Below, piece by piece: positions 22,398 to 35,055 of a DNA stretch of 64,000 nucleotides. How positions within the stretch are numbered: position 1 is the first letter of the stretch; each line of letters begins with the position of its first letter. The stretch covers positions 61,698,239-61,762,238 of the forward strand of contig OU744723.1 of the NCBI GenBank assembly GCA_916613615.1. Direction: 5' to 3'. This DNA comes from Steromphala cineraria (taxonomy: Eukaryota; Mollusca; Gastropoda; Trochida; Trochidae). The translations under genes were made by a program, and so were the position numbers. The notes beneath the pieces are model-generated. The model was not told the DNA's origin, did no database searches, and worked only from the letters and a program-made list of their open reading frames with translations.

Positions 22398-22692
22398 TAC
22401 CGTATTTCCTCAAAAACACGCCGGGGCTCGAATAGAGGCCGGGGGTATGGGTGTTTAAAGTAAATACACGTCGGGTCTCGAAAAGACACCGGGTCTCAAA
22501 TAAACGCCGGGTGATAAATTGATTAATTAATGCTCCCGTAGTTGAATTGAAATAAACTGTTTCCCATTTACATCATCTATAATATTTGTTTCCTACTAAA
22601 AAATAAATAGACGCCAGTCTCGAATACACGCGGGGGGTAAAGGGGGTCTGAAAAAATACACGCCAGGGGCGTCTATTTGAGGAAATACGGTA
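22398..22692. mobile_element. MITE with TACCGTATTTCCTCAAA terminal inverted repeats
   Basis: TACCGTATTTCCTCAAA at 22,398-22,414 matches TTTGAGGAAATACGGTA at 22,676-22,692 as a perfect 17-bp inverted repeat. ACGCC-type motifs continue the symmetry inward. The element is about 295 bp without coding capacity. If the outer TA is the target duplication, it would be Tc1/mariner-like; this is inference. Confidence 0.85.
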
Positions 22693-22699
22693 CTTGAAA

Positions 22700-24800
22700 T
22701 AGACATTGTTTCTCCAATCAGAGTCAATTTTTCAACTTCTCATTATATATAAAAACAGTTATGCATTTCAGTATTATCAAAACTGATGTTATGTTGAAAA
22801 TGGATGAATATAGTGTTGAGCTCGTGTGTAAAATAGTTACCGACCTCGACCTCGGGTTGCAGAGAAAAGTAAATTCCCAATATATTTCCAAAATAAACAG
22901 ACATGACATCAATCCAGTTCCTTCCTTCATCTGAACATCCACAAGATAAAAAAAACACCTCCGTCTAACCTTGTTAGACATCTGGTCTCTAAACTTTATT
23001 ATCTGAAGTCCTTGTTCAGAATATACAGCTTTTAAACAGAACTTTGCACACAGAGCTTAACAGCAGGATGACTGATCGCCCAGACTGACGAATTAACCAC
23101 GCTACAGCTCACCCTCTGCGGTGACCCTCCCAAAGCTGTCCTAACAAAGGGTTTCGACAGCAGCCAAACATGGTCACAACAACGGAATACACTATTACGA
23201 CACGCTGAAAAGCTCTTTTTGCCACACATTAAACCACATTTAAAATGTTCATTAACGTGTCAATGAATTGTAAAAAATCAGAATCTTAAACCTATTACAA
23301 GACGAACATACAAGTTAGCATGGTAAAGAATAACAATGCACTTAAATTTGGAGGTCCAGCAAACTGCATTGAATTTGGGAGGTTTACATCTAACCCATCC
23401 CCCCCCCCTCCTCCTCCTCTTAAGGATAAGGCCTCTTTAAGGCCGATTGACTTAAGAATTTTGAACGATGTACAACAAAATTCTGCTGTAACTCATAGGT
23501 CCCTCATAAAAAAATAATATCAATTGCCCGTCTGTGAATCTAGATGTGTCTGATGTGATGCAGAATGTGACGCGGTTCAAATGTCACTCTTGTAAAGTAA
23601 AAAACAAAATCTATTTGAAATGACTAGAATAGGAGAATAGAAATTGTTGGTTGATTGTAAGAATAAAACAATTGTTCGTTCCGAAACCCATGTTACCACA
23701 GCGTCCCAAAATAAGGTGACGTAACACCATAACATCCATTGACATTGACATTGACAGTTGCGCCCCCCCCACCCCCCCCCCCCACCCCAAACCACAATCA
23801 TATACACAACATACATGCTAATATTGGTTATTTTATGGACGCTTCTCGTGTAATATATACACGATCTTTCAATGGGAAAAGCAATACAATTACTGTTTCT
23901 TGAAATTAACTGAGGATACTATATCATCATTCTCCGATACACACATCAAAGCTATTCTTAAACCACAAAACTGTTTTCAATGCTCATAGCAAGTACCATA
24001 CAGGAGATGTGGATGTTATTTCGTTTCTGCAGCCGATCGACAAGATACAACATCCTGCTCATCACACGCGGCAAATGCATGTGAATAATTCGGATGCATT
24101 CCAAACCACGCCAAAGCCAACTGTGTTTGTATTCTAATTAATGAAGAGGCACAACCATGTCACCCTTTTAATTGTCTGTCGTCTTCTTCTATCAAAACCA
24201 TTCATATAAACCAATCGCTGCTAAGTATTTCTTTCAGTCCTTGGCTCAGCGTACCATACGCTTTCCAAACATATCACGCTTTCCGCAAAACTTCTCACAC
24301 ATACTTATCGCCATCCTCTTTCACCCCCATCGCTCTCCATACCCGCTACAAAAATCTGCAACTAGCTCCGCTCAAACCTCTTTCGCTGCTTCAAAACATA
24401 TCCCTCTGCTTTTCCAAACTGCTCACATCCTCAATATGCATTATTCGAAAATCACAACCTGTCGTCAGGAAGACATCCCCTTGACTCCAAAACAAGACGT
24501 CCATGCTTCGCTCGCTAATATTTTGCCCCGTTTCAAAGTCCTAAATATTAACCTTGTGTGAAACGTCTTCAATCAAACTGGGTTTTTATTTCACCACAAT
24601 TGTGCAAACATAGTATTCAATTATTGGTGACTGTCTTTCTGCTACTGTCATACCAGTGACAGGATATCAGTTCGTTATATAAAGCCTTATGCAGATGTCA
24701 GAGAACGTCTTTAAACAAGTAAGCCTGTTAATTACACCTCTTGTCTGGCCCACATTGCCGTATTGTCATGTGTCATGACAGATGACAGATATATGTTACT
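22700..24800. other. Non-coding stretch with C-tracts
   Basis: No exon recognised. It includes C-rich runs at about 23,399-23,410 and 23,762-23,788 (C8-A-C12-A-C4, a G-quadruplex-capable complement). A 129-codon open frame at 24,172-24,561 matches nothing I recognise and has no clear exon signals. Confidence 0.5.
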
Positions 24801-24804
24801 TGTT

Positions 24805-26210
24805 ACTAGGACCGTATCAGGTCAGTCCGGCAGGGGTGCTGGCTTTCCCCCCCAACCTTTCCGTTGTAGCACTAGAGCCTCTGTAAATCAAAATCGGAAA
24901 AGTAAAGAAATTGTTGGTATAAAATTACCAGGTTCAAGCGCTTCACCAAAGATATCGGCCTTTGCTGATGATGGACTGGTATTTTGTACAATTGATGCTT
25001 CGATTCGGGCACTTTTAAAAATGTGTACAAGCTTTGGCAAAGCATCAGGGTCAAACATAAATTATTCTAAAACAAATGGCATATTTATTGGGAAATGGAA
25101 AACTAGATGCGACCATCCCTTCGGAACATCTTCCATTGACCAGTCAAATATGTTAGGTGTAATAACATACAACAAGTGATGATCAAATCCTCCCTGTACT
25201 ATCTAAACTTCGTAAAGTGTTAAACTTGTGCAAAGGGCGTGCACTTTCTATATATTGGGAATACAATAATGTGCAATATTCTGGGTTGAGCTAAATTGTG
25301 GTACCGTGGAGCAGTTATCCCAATGTCAAACTTTTTCAGAGGGAGCCTATCAGGTGCTCCGTTTTGTATAAATCCATTATAGTGGGAAGGGTTGGGGGTT
25401 ACACATATACTTTCCAAATAGCAATCAATGCAGTTAAAACATCTACAATCTCTTACTAAAGAAATCAGCAAAGTTGACATCTTTTGCAAAATAACGGCTA
25501 TACCTCTCTCTACGGCGCTATCGCTCTGATTTTATGTCTCTTCTTTCACCTCACTCCGAGACGATCCCTTTACTCTACCAGCAATGTCTTTCGGCTGTAA
25601 ATTTGTTCGAATCGCTCTCTCATAACCCAATGGTTAATTTTTCCACTAAGCAGTTCTACAACTGCCTTCTTTCAAAAATTTTAGAGAACAGAATTTAAAA
25701 GCTATCATCGAATAAAATTTGCTTCTGTTAGGCGTGATTTACATCACAGTTTCGTAGATAACATTCCAAAATAGCTCAATTATCGTCGACTCTCTCCCTC
25801 TTGGCTATCGATTATTTTGCCGTCACATGGCGGTCTCTCCTAGCTGTGTTCTTTGCTCTACTTCCATCTAAACTTCCGACTTCATTTTTATATTCTGTTC
25901 TTGTGTGAATGTGTTGTGGTCTGTTGTCTTCCAGTGGTTAAATATTCTCTCTAACTGCCTTGTTTCCAAATCCCATGAAATTATCTGTTTCGGACTTGTT
26001 CCAAAACTGCCAAATTCTCACCATTACGCTGTTTGTGTATACTGACAAAATATTCAATTTGGCTCACCCGTAATTTAAATAAATTCGAACACAAACGGCT
26101 CACCGGGAAGATATTGTCTTAAGTTTTAAAAGTTTCCTTAAAACACGTAATCGGGTCGACTTCTTTCGTTTTCCGTCTAACGTTTTTGCTTAATATTGGC
26201 TTTCATCATT
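24805..26210 (+). pseudogene. Decayed L1/Tx1-like LINE, RT to C-terminal end
   Basis: Fragments of a non-LTR RT appear in order on the + strand in shifting frames. They are VRQGC and VVALEPL (about 24,820-24,880), then KISAFADDGLVF with the catalytic FADD (about 24,950-24,985). SGSNINYSKTNGIFIGKW follows (about 25,050-25,100), then KLWYRGAVIPMSNFFR (about 25,292-25,340). A CVLC to FCSCVNVLW Cys region lies at about 25,850-25,925, then KYSIWLTRNLNKFEHKRLTG (about 26,047-26,118) and RVDFFRFPSNVFA (about 26,155-26,195). Stops and frameshifts separate them. The order and the G-x-W box suggest an L1/Tx1-type element. Non-functional. Confidence 0.75.
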
Positions 26211-26214
26211 AATC

Positions 26215-28839
26215 TTCTGTACAATTATCAACAATAAACTTTGCTTCCTTTTCTGAATGTCAATTGCCTTTAACACATAAAGCTTGTATGTATTTTGTAA
26301 CTCATTTGTATCTGCACATCTGCACATGTTATTTTATTCCTCTGTGTATGCACCTCTGCGCATGATGCTTTATTCATCCCTGCATAATATATGTAATATA
26401 AGTTCGTGTATAAGTACCTTGGCGCATGTCTGTGTATTTTCCTCACAAATCTACTCCAGCGCATGCATATTGTGATGTTGTACTCATATCTTAATTTCAT
26501 GCACCCATTTCATGTTGTGGTACTGGGTACGTATATTCTTATCATGTTGACCTTATATTATAAGCTTGCCTCTCATTTATGCCTTTCACCTCTTTCTATA
26601 TTGTCATATGTCAGGGTCAATCCCTCATCCCAGCTGTGATATTTTCTCTCAGGGGTAGTGTCCAAAAACTCTCTGTCCAAGTTTGTACCAGCATTTTAAT
26701 TTCATTTAGTCGTTCTCCTGAATAAATACTTATTATAAAAGAACGACCTCATTTTGTAGGAACACAGACTTTATCGACTGTTCTTATCTGCAGCTCCTTA
26801 GCGTAGCTCATTCGCTCCAGGTAACCAAGTCTTATTTAACATGCACAGTTATAAATCTTAAACTGATAAATGATACATGTATATTTCAAGTCTAGCGATG
26901 CTGGCTTAATCAATTGTCACGTCAGGTCCCCAGCTTTGGAAATTTAAATGGCAATCAAAGTCGGGCAACACTGCTTTCACTGACTAAACAAACAGCTTGA
27001 CAACTCGCCCATCGCGCTTTGACAAACTTATATGGTTTAAGAACGTCACTTTTGCTGTTTTAAGATCCCTCACCCATCTCATATATAACAATGTAACGAT
27101 ACTAAGTTTTTTATCAATTTATAACTGACGTCTTGCATATGTTTTGTAATTACGCTAATGTTTGGGACAGGTTTTTGTAAATATGTGTAAATCATCGCAT
27201 ATATAAGACCAAATAATATATTAATATCGTTAACAATAAGGAGTAGTTTCCATTTCACGTTTGTATATTTATTTCTTAAAAATGAAACTCTATGACATCA
27301 ATTCTTCCTCACCCTATTGATCTCCAGGATTATTTCAAAACAACACGATGCAATAAGACTTCTTGACTCGTGTAAGTAGAAGCATTATGGTATATTTTGC
27401 ATCATTAACTCATGTTAGTCTTTGTGAGATACAACCATTATGAAGTCATCATCTGATAAATTAAATCCAATTGTTTTAAACTGTTTTAAACTGTTTTAAA
27501 CTGTTTTCATATACGTATTGTGAAAATGACATTCCATTTGCCTATGACCCATCGTCTTTATTTCCAGTGTGATTTTAAATAATGAGTGAGTTAGTTATTG
27601 TTTAAAGCGGCTTGGACAGTATTTCTGCAACATTTCTGCCAAAAGCGGCGTAGAATAGTATGAAACATTGACATACATTGAGGACTGTGAATGTTGATTT
27701 TCTTCAAACACGAGAAAATTTCTATGTTGTGTTTGTGATTTAATGATCATTATAGAATGAGACATCACCCCCCAGTTTTTTCAATATGATTGAAGTAACT
27801 CAAATAAATATACCCTTGAATAAGAGGGGAATAAGTATATTAAAATAATATTTTAGATTTGCTATTTATTGTTTATTTTTTGTTTGCTGATTATTGTGCA
27901 TAAGTGCTCAATGTGTTAATTTGATAGTGTCAAAAATCTCATTTCACAAACTAATCATCCATAGCATAGCCAGAGAACAAATTATAAATAGTGATGAAGT
28001 CTGAACAAGTGGCATAGCAGAGTTCGACGGCACATAACCAAGTGTAGAACCCGATGGTTTCCGTTCCTCACTAATACTCCTCTATCTTAAATAGTGTTTG
28101 AGAAAAGTTGTCCCCTTTGAGGACATCCTCGAACAGAGTCCAAAACAGGAAACAAAGGCAGTAACTGTGTAAAAATCATAAAATGTCCCCTCGATATTGG
28201 ATATTGTATGCAATGATAGAGGTATATTATCATTCATACCTGTCTTATATACATGTATTTATTGACACATTTGAGTTTTATCCAATGGAAATCATTAACA
28301 TATAAAATTGAAAAAAACGTTTTTGCACCGTACAAATGTAATGCTTATTTTTTTAAATGTTTGCTTCCCATTCATAAATGTTCATGTAGTATTGCTGAAT
28401 TTCTCAAGTGACACCCAAAATGAATAGAAATAAAAATATGTAAACCTTCCTCAAGAATTCAGCTGTAAATATAAATTCGAAAAGTTTGTTGTTTTTCAGA
28501 CACTTGATGTGATAGATTTCAATAGATAACTAGTGTGGTTTATTCATTTATGTATAAACGGTTGTGACAGAAGGTTTTTGTTTAATGCAGAAAAGGACAA
28601 CATTTCTCATTATGTGCTGATAAATCTAAAACAACACATTAACTTGAAAGTAGAAAAGGAAATAGTAAAAAGACAAATCCAAACTATCTACAACTTTTTT
28701 ATTCAGTAAAGTAAACCTTTCAACATTGTATATCTACATTCTTCGACTCGAAATAGAATTGGAATATGTGCTCAACATCAATAAAATAAATGATTTCTTT
28801 AAGTCATGCAAGTAGTCATGTGACTATTAAAACACATTC
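26215..28839. other. Non-coding stretch
   Basis: AT-rich sequence without a recognisable exon or RNA gene. The only small feature is a triple TGTTTTAAAC-type repeat near 27,472-27,505. It ends at the outer border of the left inverted-duplication arm. Confidence 0.5.
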
Positions 28840-29047
28840 ATCTGCATGGCATTTGGTTAGGAACTCATGTTCGTAACAATTTGAACAAAGAAATGAAAAT
28901 TTTCAGTTTGTCACTTTCATGGACACAAACAATATTTCACTTCTACCTGAAAAGATGTATTTGATTTGTTATTCAAGACACATGATAAAAAAAGATAAAA
29001 ATACAATGCTCAGCTCGGCATTATCTAAGACATGTATGTCTCAATCT

Positions 29048-29856
29048 TCAGTTTGTTCTCGATTTGAGGATTGATGCAATCTTGCTGTGCCCAGCATACT
29101 CAGCAAATTGAACAGGTGTGTATCCTTGCTTCATTTCCCTCTTCTCAAACCCTGAAAGTTCCTCTAGGGAGACCAGAAACTTGACCATATCTAAGTGACC
29201 AAAGCTAGCCGCCAGATGGAGAACGTTGTAGTCACTGTCATCCAATGTTTTTACATCAGCATTGTGGAGAAGCAGTTCTTTAACAACTGGTATATGACCC
29301 TTTAAAGCAGCAAGAGCAAGAGGTGTTCTGCCTAAGTTCCCCCTAGCCTCGATATCTATAACGTCCAGTGACAGGATGTACTTCACCATGTTTACTTTCC
29401 CATTATAACTGGCAGCATGGAGGATATTATTGTTCTTTGTATCGACCACTTTTGTGTCAGCTCCCCTATCAATCAACAATTGTGCAATTCGAACATTGTC
29501 TGTGTGTGCTGCATTATTCAGAGGAGTTTCTCCATCCACATTTCGACAATCTATATCACTACAGTGGTTATCTATTAATTTCCTTACAATCTCAATCTCA
29601 CTATAAACACTTGCATAATGTAACACGCTGTACAAAACAGAATTTCTAGCTGTCAGATCACAGTTTTGTTGCACTAAATAGTCAAATGCTCTCGTCCAAT
29701 TATAAAATACTACTTGCATGACGAGTGTAATGCCGTTTTGAAGACTACAGTTGACATTCAAGAAACCTCGACCCACCAATCTCTCCACCTCCTGTAGATT
29801 CTTCTGTTGACATGCTTTAATGAACCTCCTTGAACCTGATGGAGAACAGCTGTGGC
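29048..29856 (-). CDS. Ankyrin-repeat exon of the secreted-domain/ankyrin gene, left copy
   Basis: On the minus strand a TTATGATTTAG acceptor precedes the exon at 29,856. The frame is open for 809 bp to a TGA at 29,048. About seven ankyrin repeats are visible, with hallmarks such as GETPLNNAAHTDNVRIAQLL, GRTPLALAALKGHIPVVKEL and NVLHLAASFGHLDMVKFL; the first and last are irregular. Start: the exon enters with two bases that complete a Gly codon begun in exon 1 (32,323-32,578). The spliced CDS is then 1,065 bp (354 aa). Known: ankyrin repeats are protein-binding solenoids. Inferred: extracellular location if the splice is right. It differs from the right copy by one extra codon near its second repeat (ASVYSEIEIV against ASVSSVEIV). 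An intermediate exon cannot be excluded. Confidence 0.8.
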
Positions 29857-30949
29857 CTAAATCATAACAATAACATGTTATAACACATAACAGTAAAAGA
29901 AAGTTATCTTGAATTCAAATGACTGTCATTGGTAATAATCAGTATTTTGCTACGAATATCAGGAATATCAGGAATAAGTGAGTAGGAATCAAAAAGAATT
30001 TACATCTCTCATTTTGATATTTTACACTCTAAATCAATAGGGATAAATTTTCATTTAATTCACAATGCTCACAACGAGTGTAAACACATACATTGTCATC
30101 CAAAACTGTGTTCCACAGGAGATAACGTTTGTGGGAGATCCACGTGTTATGAGAGATTGACAGGGGATTTTTAACAATGCCATGTCATCAGCAGGTACAT
30201 GACATCGCAAACGTTTTCCATCATCAGTAATGACGTCACAATGCTACTATTATTAATATGACTGCATTAACACGATGACGTCACGAAGCTATGACATCAC
30301 TGGTTTAGGGTTTTAGAGGTATGCAGCATTCATAGATCTACATGTTTCATCCTAATGAAATGAAAAATGGTTTTGGATGATAATAGAATTTCAACCTTAT
30401 GTGATTTCACCTTTTCGGTTTACTTTCCAAAATGCTTTACAAATTACAGGTGAAAAAACAGTTTTTTGGATGAGACATGTGAATAAACATAGATTATACA
30501 AAAATAATACTCATATTCATTAAAACATAATGTCAATCTTTTTTGGACTATACATTCAGTTTAAACGTGAGATTAGATTAATAGTATTATTTTCAAAATT
30601 GTTTAACCAAAAACGGTTTGAAACATACTGTTCCCGTTTTTAATTCAAAAGCTTAATTTGCCTTACAGTAAAATCATACACAAATCAATACTTTAATTTT
30701 GCTGACTAGACAAACAAGCTTGTTTGGATGTCTTCTTTGTATCTTTTTATCTTGGATGTTGTTTCTTACAGCTCAAGTTCGAAAATAGAGGCATTAGCTT
30801 TGGGCTCATCATTAACATCATGTTTAATTTTTCTAAAGGGTGTAGCCATGGTGGCTCCCTTACTATGGCAACAGGATAACCAAATAATAATAAATAATAA
30901 TTTAGAATCACAATTGCCCTAGGAGGGTATGAACCGTGCAGTCAAGGAA
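29857..30949. other. Intron sequence of the left gene copy, outer part
   Basis: Intron between the ankyrin exon and the satellite block. It contains two TGACGTCA palindromes (about 30,232 and 30,285) and, at about 30,770-30,905, a fragment of the GATGAGCT repeat family on the minus strand. No further exon was recognised. Confidence 0.6.
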
Positions 30950-31705
30950 TGCAGATTTAGAGTCTGAAGATTTAGATATCACAATCTGCTCGAACAATCT
31001 AGCAATATTTTTCATTCTTATATTCTTTAAACAACCTGCACAATCTGAGAATGATTACAATCTATGAATTTTTTTTGGCAGTGCAGCCCATTCCGAGATT
31101 GTTAAGAGGCTATGAGCGGTAATTGAACCACACTTTATGGAGTTAAATTTGTCGATTCCTAGATTTCATTCTTAGATTCTTAAAACAACCTCCAATCTCG
31201 GAATGATAATAATCTAGAAATTTGTTCTGGCAGTGCAGTACATTCCGAGATTGTTAAAGGGCTCTGAGTGGTAATTGAACCACACTCTATGTAGTATATT
31301 AGTCGATTCCTAGATCGTGAACTGGCCTTGTTGTCCAAATGCCTGGACAGTGGAGTCCATTCACAGTTTGTGACGAGCTATGAGCGACAATTTACCTTCA
31401 ATTTGTAGAGTAAAGGGGACAATTCCTAGATTGCGAATGCCTATTAGCTGGTCTGAGTGTCCAACTGACAGTGTAGTGCATTCCCAGATTGTGAAGGGCA
31501 ATGAGCGATACTCTACCTTCAATTTGTGGAGTATAGGGTTTCGTTCCTAGATTCTCTTTAAGATACATTGAGTTCTATTGATTGACTTTGAGAGACGATT
31601 TCCTGGATTGTGAATGGCTGTGTGCTCGTCCTTGAGTCTTTATGAACAACTAAAAGGGACGATTCCTATATTGTAAAGAGTTTGTGCGATCTTTAAGTGT
31701 TTATT
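30950..31705. repeat. ATTCCCAGATTGTGAA diverged satellite, block 1
   Basis: Loosely repeated segments of about 80-130 bp contain variants of TTCCCAGATTGTGAAGGGC or TTCCTAGATTGTGAA and CTACCTTCAATTTG. The same family occurs at 41,350-42,360 (the mirrored position in the right arm), 44,205-45,245 and 53,085-53,400. Confidence 0.7.
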
Positions 31706-31749
31706 AACATCTTCAAGGGACTAGCTGCCAGAAAAAAGTTCCTCTCTTG

Positions 31750-32104
31750 ACCTTATTTGTTTATCTATCATATTTGGCCTTATATGTTTATCTATCAGAT
31801 TTGGCCTTATTTGTATATCTATCAGATTTGGCCTTATTTGTTTATCTATCAGAATTGGCCTTATTTTAATATCTATCAGATTTGGCCTTATTTGTATATC
31901 TATCAGATTTGGCCTTATTTGTATATCTATCAGATTTGGCCTTATTAGTATATATCTATCAGATTTGGCCTTATTTGTATATCTATCAGATTTGGCCTTA
32001 TTTGTATATCTATCAGATTTGGCCTTATTTGTATATCTATCAGATTTGAACTTATTTGTATATATATCAGATTTGGACTTATTTGTATATCTTTCAGATT
32101 TGGA
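31750..32104. repeat. 27-bp tandem repeat in the intron, about 13 copies
   Basis: The unit is CCTTATTTGTATATCTATCA plus GATTTGG, 27 bp, with one 29-bp copy. As 27 is a multiple of 3, the minus strand stays open with a nine-residue RYTNKAKSD period. The mirrored site in the right arm (41,180-41,300) has only about four degenerate copies. Confidence 0.93.
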
Positions 32105-32322
32105 TACCAAGTTAATCAGAGAGCTTAGTTGCATCAATAGAAAACCTTCCTTATATGAAAATGAATTATTTTTACAACGCACTCGGCTTAAGAGGGAAAA
32201 GGCATTGGCTTGAAGCAAAGAGCCATAATTCTGAAAATCAAAACAGTAGTAGATCTTTGTAATAGTAGTAAAAAAGGTTGTAAAAATGGTGATGCAGAAT
32301 GAAGTTTGAAAAACATAATTAC

Positions 32323-32578
32323 CTTTCTTCTTAGAAAATGAAGTTTTGTTTCTGTGCCTTACGTCCCCTTCCTGTGAGACTTCACATCTACGGTTCAAAG
32401 CATGTGTTTTCTCAATAAGTCTACACGATAATTGTATCTCATCAAATATTTTAGCCGAACAGTCTTTGTTGCCCTGACAAAGTGCTTCACACAGTTTGGG
32501 ACCGCATGGCTGAATCGTTCTGTCACTACAAACCTGCCAAATATCTTTCAGCAGGAGAACAAAGCTGATAAGCAGCAT
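32323..32578 (-). CDS. Signal-peptide and Cys-rich (PAN/apple-like) exon, left copy
   Basis: The ATG at 32,578-32,576 starts a hydrophobic leader (MLLISFVLLL to QVCSD) typical of a cleaved signal peptide. After it come six cysteines in about 45 residues (PCGPKLCEALCQGNKDCSAK, SCRLIE, RRCEV), a spacing reminiscent of a minimal PAN/apple fold. The exon ends in KKK plus one base at AAAG-GTAATT, a good donor, phase 1. It joins the ankyrin exon 2.5 kb downstream on the minus strand without breaking frame. About nine of 86 aligned residues differ from the right copy, most of them in the leader. An alternative downstream acceptor at 32,231 (TTTTGATTTTCAG) would instead add a short tail starting ELWLFASSQ. 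Confidence 0.75.
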
Positions 32579-33014
32579 CTTCACTAATGGTGTTGAACAG
32601 TGTGTCTCAATTACTTTCCTACTCTGTTTTGTAAAAATTGAAAACTGATAATACTTTAATACTCTTATTATAAATTTATTTTTTTTCCAACTCAAAGTAA
32701 ATCTTTAAATGTACAAAATCAATAATCAAGTTAAGCTCTCTTGAAATCTCTCTCCCATCTCAATTGTTTCATTCTTATATTATTTCATTTCTTTAAGGTA
32801 TCTTTCTCGAGTCAATTGTACAACGATATATTTAAAATGATTAATAACGAATACATTTATCTGTTTTCTGTACTCTAAATTCAGTTTGTTCTAGAGACTA
32901 GGTGGCGCTGCGCTCATGGAAACGGGTCAACTCACTTAAAAGACATCAATTGTTAATGTCTCCAACTCAAAGTAATTATTAGAATGAACATAATCAATAA
33001 TCACGTTAAATACT

Positions 33015-34570
33015 TGTCAAGTTCTCTCTCCCTCTTTCCCTCTCCCCTTATCTCCTTTTCTTTCTCTCACTCTATTGTTAACCCCTTCTCTCCTTATCTC
33101 ACACTCTCGTTGTATCCTTCTCTCCTTCTTTCCCTCTCTCCCTGTCGCTAACCCTTTCCCTTTCTTCTTATCTCTCTCCCTCTCTCCTTATCTCTCCTTA
33201 TCCTTCTCCCTCTCTCGTTAACCCCTTCTTTCTCTCCTCATCTCTCTCCCTCTCTCCTTATCTCTGTCTCATTATCTCTCTCCCTCTCTCCTTATATCTC
33301 CTTATCTCTCACTCTCCTTAAACTTCTCCCTCTTCTCCCTCTCTCGCTAACCCCTTGTCTCTCTCTCCTCATCTCTCTCCCTCTCTCCTCATCTCTCTCC
33401 TTATCTCTGTCTCATTTTCTCTCTCCCTCTCTCCTTATATCTCCTTATCTCTCACTCTCCTTAAACTTCTCCCTCTTCTCCCTCTCTCGCTAACCCCTTG
33501 TCTCTCTCTCCTCATCTCTCTCCCTCTCTCCTCATCTCTCTCCTTATCTCTATCTCATTATCTCTCTCCCTCTCTCGCTAACCCCTTGTCTCTCTCCTTA
33601 TCTTTCACTCCTTGTCTCTCTCCTTATCTCTCAATCTCCTTTTCCCTCTCCTTATCTCTCGCTCAACTTATTCTTCTCCCTCTCTCGTTAACCCCTTCTC
33701 TCTCCCCTCATCTCTCTCCTTATATATCTATCTCATTATCTCTCTCCCTCCCTCGCTAACCCCTTATCCCTCTCCTTATGTCTCACTATCCTTATTCTTC
33801 TTCCACTCTCGTTAACCCCTGCTCTTCTCTCTTTCCTTATCTCTCACCCTCTCTCGTTATCTCTCTCCCTCTCTGGTTAGCCCATTCTATCTTTCATTTT
33901 CTCCCCCTCTCGTTGTATCCTCTTTTCCTTCCTTCCCTCTCTCCCTCTCTCCTCACCTCACTCTCCCTCTCTGGTTAGCCCTTCTCTCCCTGTGTCGCTA
34001 ACCCCTTCTATCATTTCATATATCTCAATCTCGTATCCTTTTCTCCTTCTTTCCCTATCTCCTCTCTTGCTAATATCTCCTCTCTCTCCTTATCTCTATC
34101 CCTCTCTCCTAATCTCTCTTACTCTTCTTAGCTCTATGTCCTTATCTCTCTCCCTCTCTCGCTAACCCCTTCTCTCTCCTTATGTCTCTCCCCCTCTCTC
34201 CTTATCTCTCTCTACCTCTCTCGTTAACCCCTTCTCTCTCTCCTTATCTCTCCTTCTCTTTACCTCTCTCCCTCTCTGGTTAAATCCTTCTCTCTCTTCT
34301 AATCGCTCCCCCTCTGTCCTTATTTCTCTCTTTATTTGTCTCTCCTCATCTCTCTGTCCCTCTCTCCTTATCTCGCTTTCCCTCTCTTCTCTCCCACTCT
34401 CGTTAACCCTTCTCTCTCCCTCTTTCCCTTCCTCCCTCCTTATCTCTCTTTCTCTTTCCCTCCCTCTCTCTCCTTTCCCCTTTCCCTCTCGTTAAGCCCT
34501 TCTATCTTCCTTTATCTCCCTATTTCGTAGTCTCCTCTCCTTCATTCCCTCTCTGTGTCTCTATGTGTCT
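33015..34570. repeat. CT-rich microsatellite region, left arm
   Basis: About 1.5 kb of imperfect CTCTCTCCTTATCTCTCTCC with embedded GTTAACCCCTTCTCTC motifs, at intervals that suggest a degraded higher-order repeat. Its reverse complement lies at 39,729-40,530. Ser/Leu-rich open frames here are composition artefacts. Confidence 0.93.
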
Positions 34571-35055
34571 CTAGCGTGAGAGAAAGGCACAGCGAGACAC
34601 ATAGAGAGAGATTAAGAAACTTAAACCAAAGAGAAAACGTTTGCGTCAATTATTTAAAATAATCTTAAAAATCACAAATGCTAAGAATCTCTCCTCAAGA
34701 CTTCATAATTATTTGATTTCAAGCTGGTTGTGATATATTATTTAATTTTCCGAACTTTTATGAAGATTATTGGACGGAAACTAATTTTCAAGAAAAAAAT
34801 CCTTTTTTGAGAAAAAGGTACTGGTAACAACAGACCGCAAAACATTGAAATTGATAAAAGTCTATTTCAAATATGATTCAATTTTTGAAAACGGTTTTGA
34901 AATACGAAGATAGAAATAGAGACAAAAATAAGTGTGGCTATAATTTATAAACAACAGAGAATGTTGCAATGTTTAAAACTCAGCAGTTTGATCATCAAAT
35001 TGTTTAATAACTTGTAACGACAAACTTAAAACAAATTATTACCATTTACTTATGC

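Larger units (their letters stand above)
28840..35055. repeat. Left arm of a large inverted duplication
   Basis: Read in reverse complement, this segment matches 38,965-54,651 in the same order. It runs from CCAAATGCCAT at the outer border through ankyrin exon, intron, secreted-domain exon and CT-rich microsatellite to a unique-looking inner flank ending at AAACAAATTATTACCATTTA. Outside CCAAATGCCAT (left about 28,845; right about 54,645), and inside about 35,055/38,965, similarity stops. The arm is about 6.2 kb and lacks the large insertions of its partner. It carries its own local duplication around 32,690-32,940 and a longer 27-bp array. Confidence 0.88.

Noticed and set aside
24172..24561. 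129-codon open frame as a gene
   Set aside because: No homology recognised, no exon signals, AT-rich non-coding neighbourhood. It lies upstream of the LINE relic but shows no RT motifs.
31721..32695. 324-codon frame on the minus strand as one continuous protein
   Set aside because: It runs through the donor of exon 1 into intron and a 27-bp array. The mirrored right copy stops soon after the donor, so continuity is probably chance.
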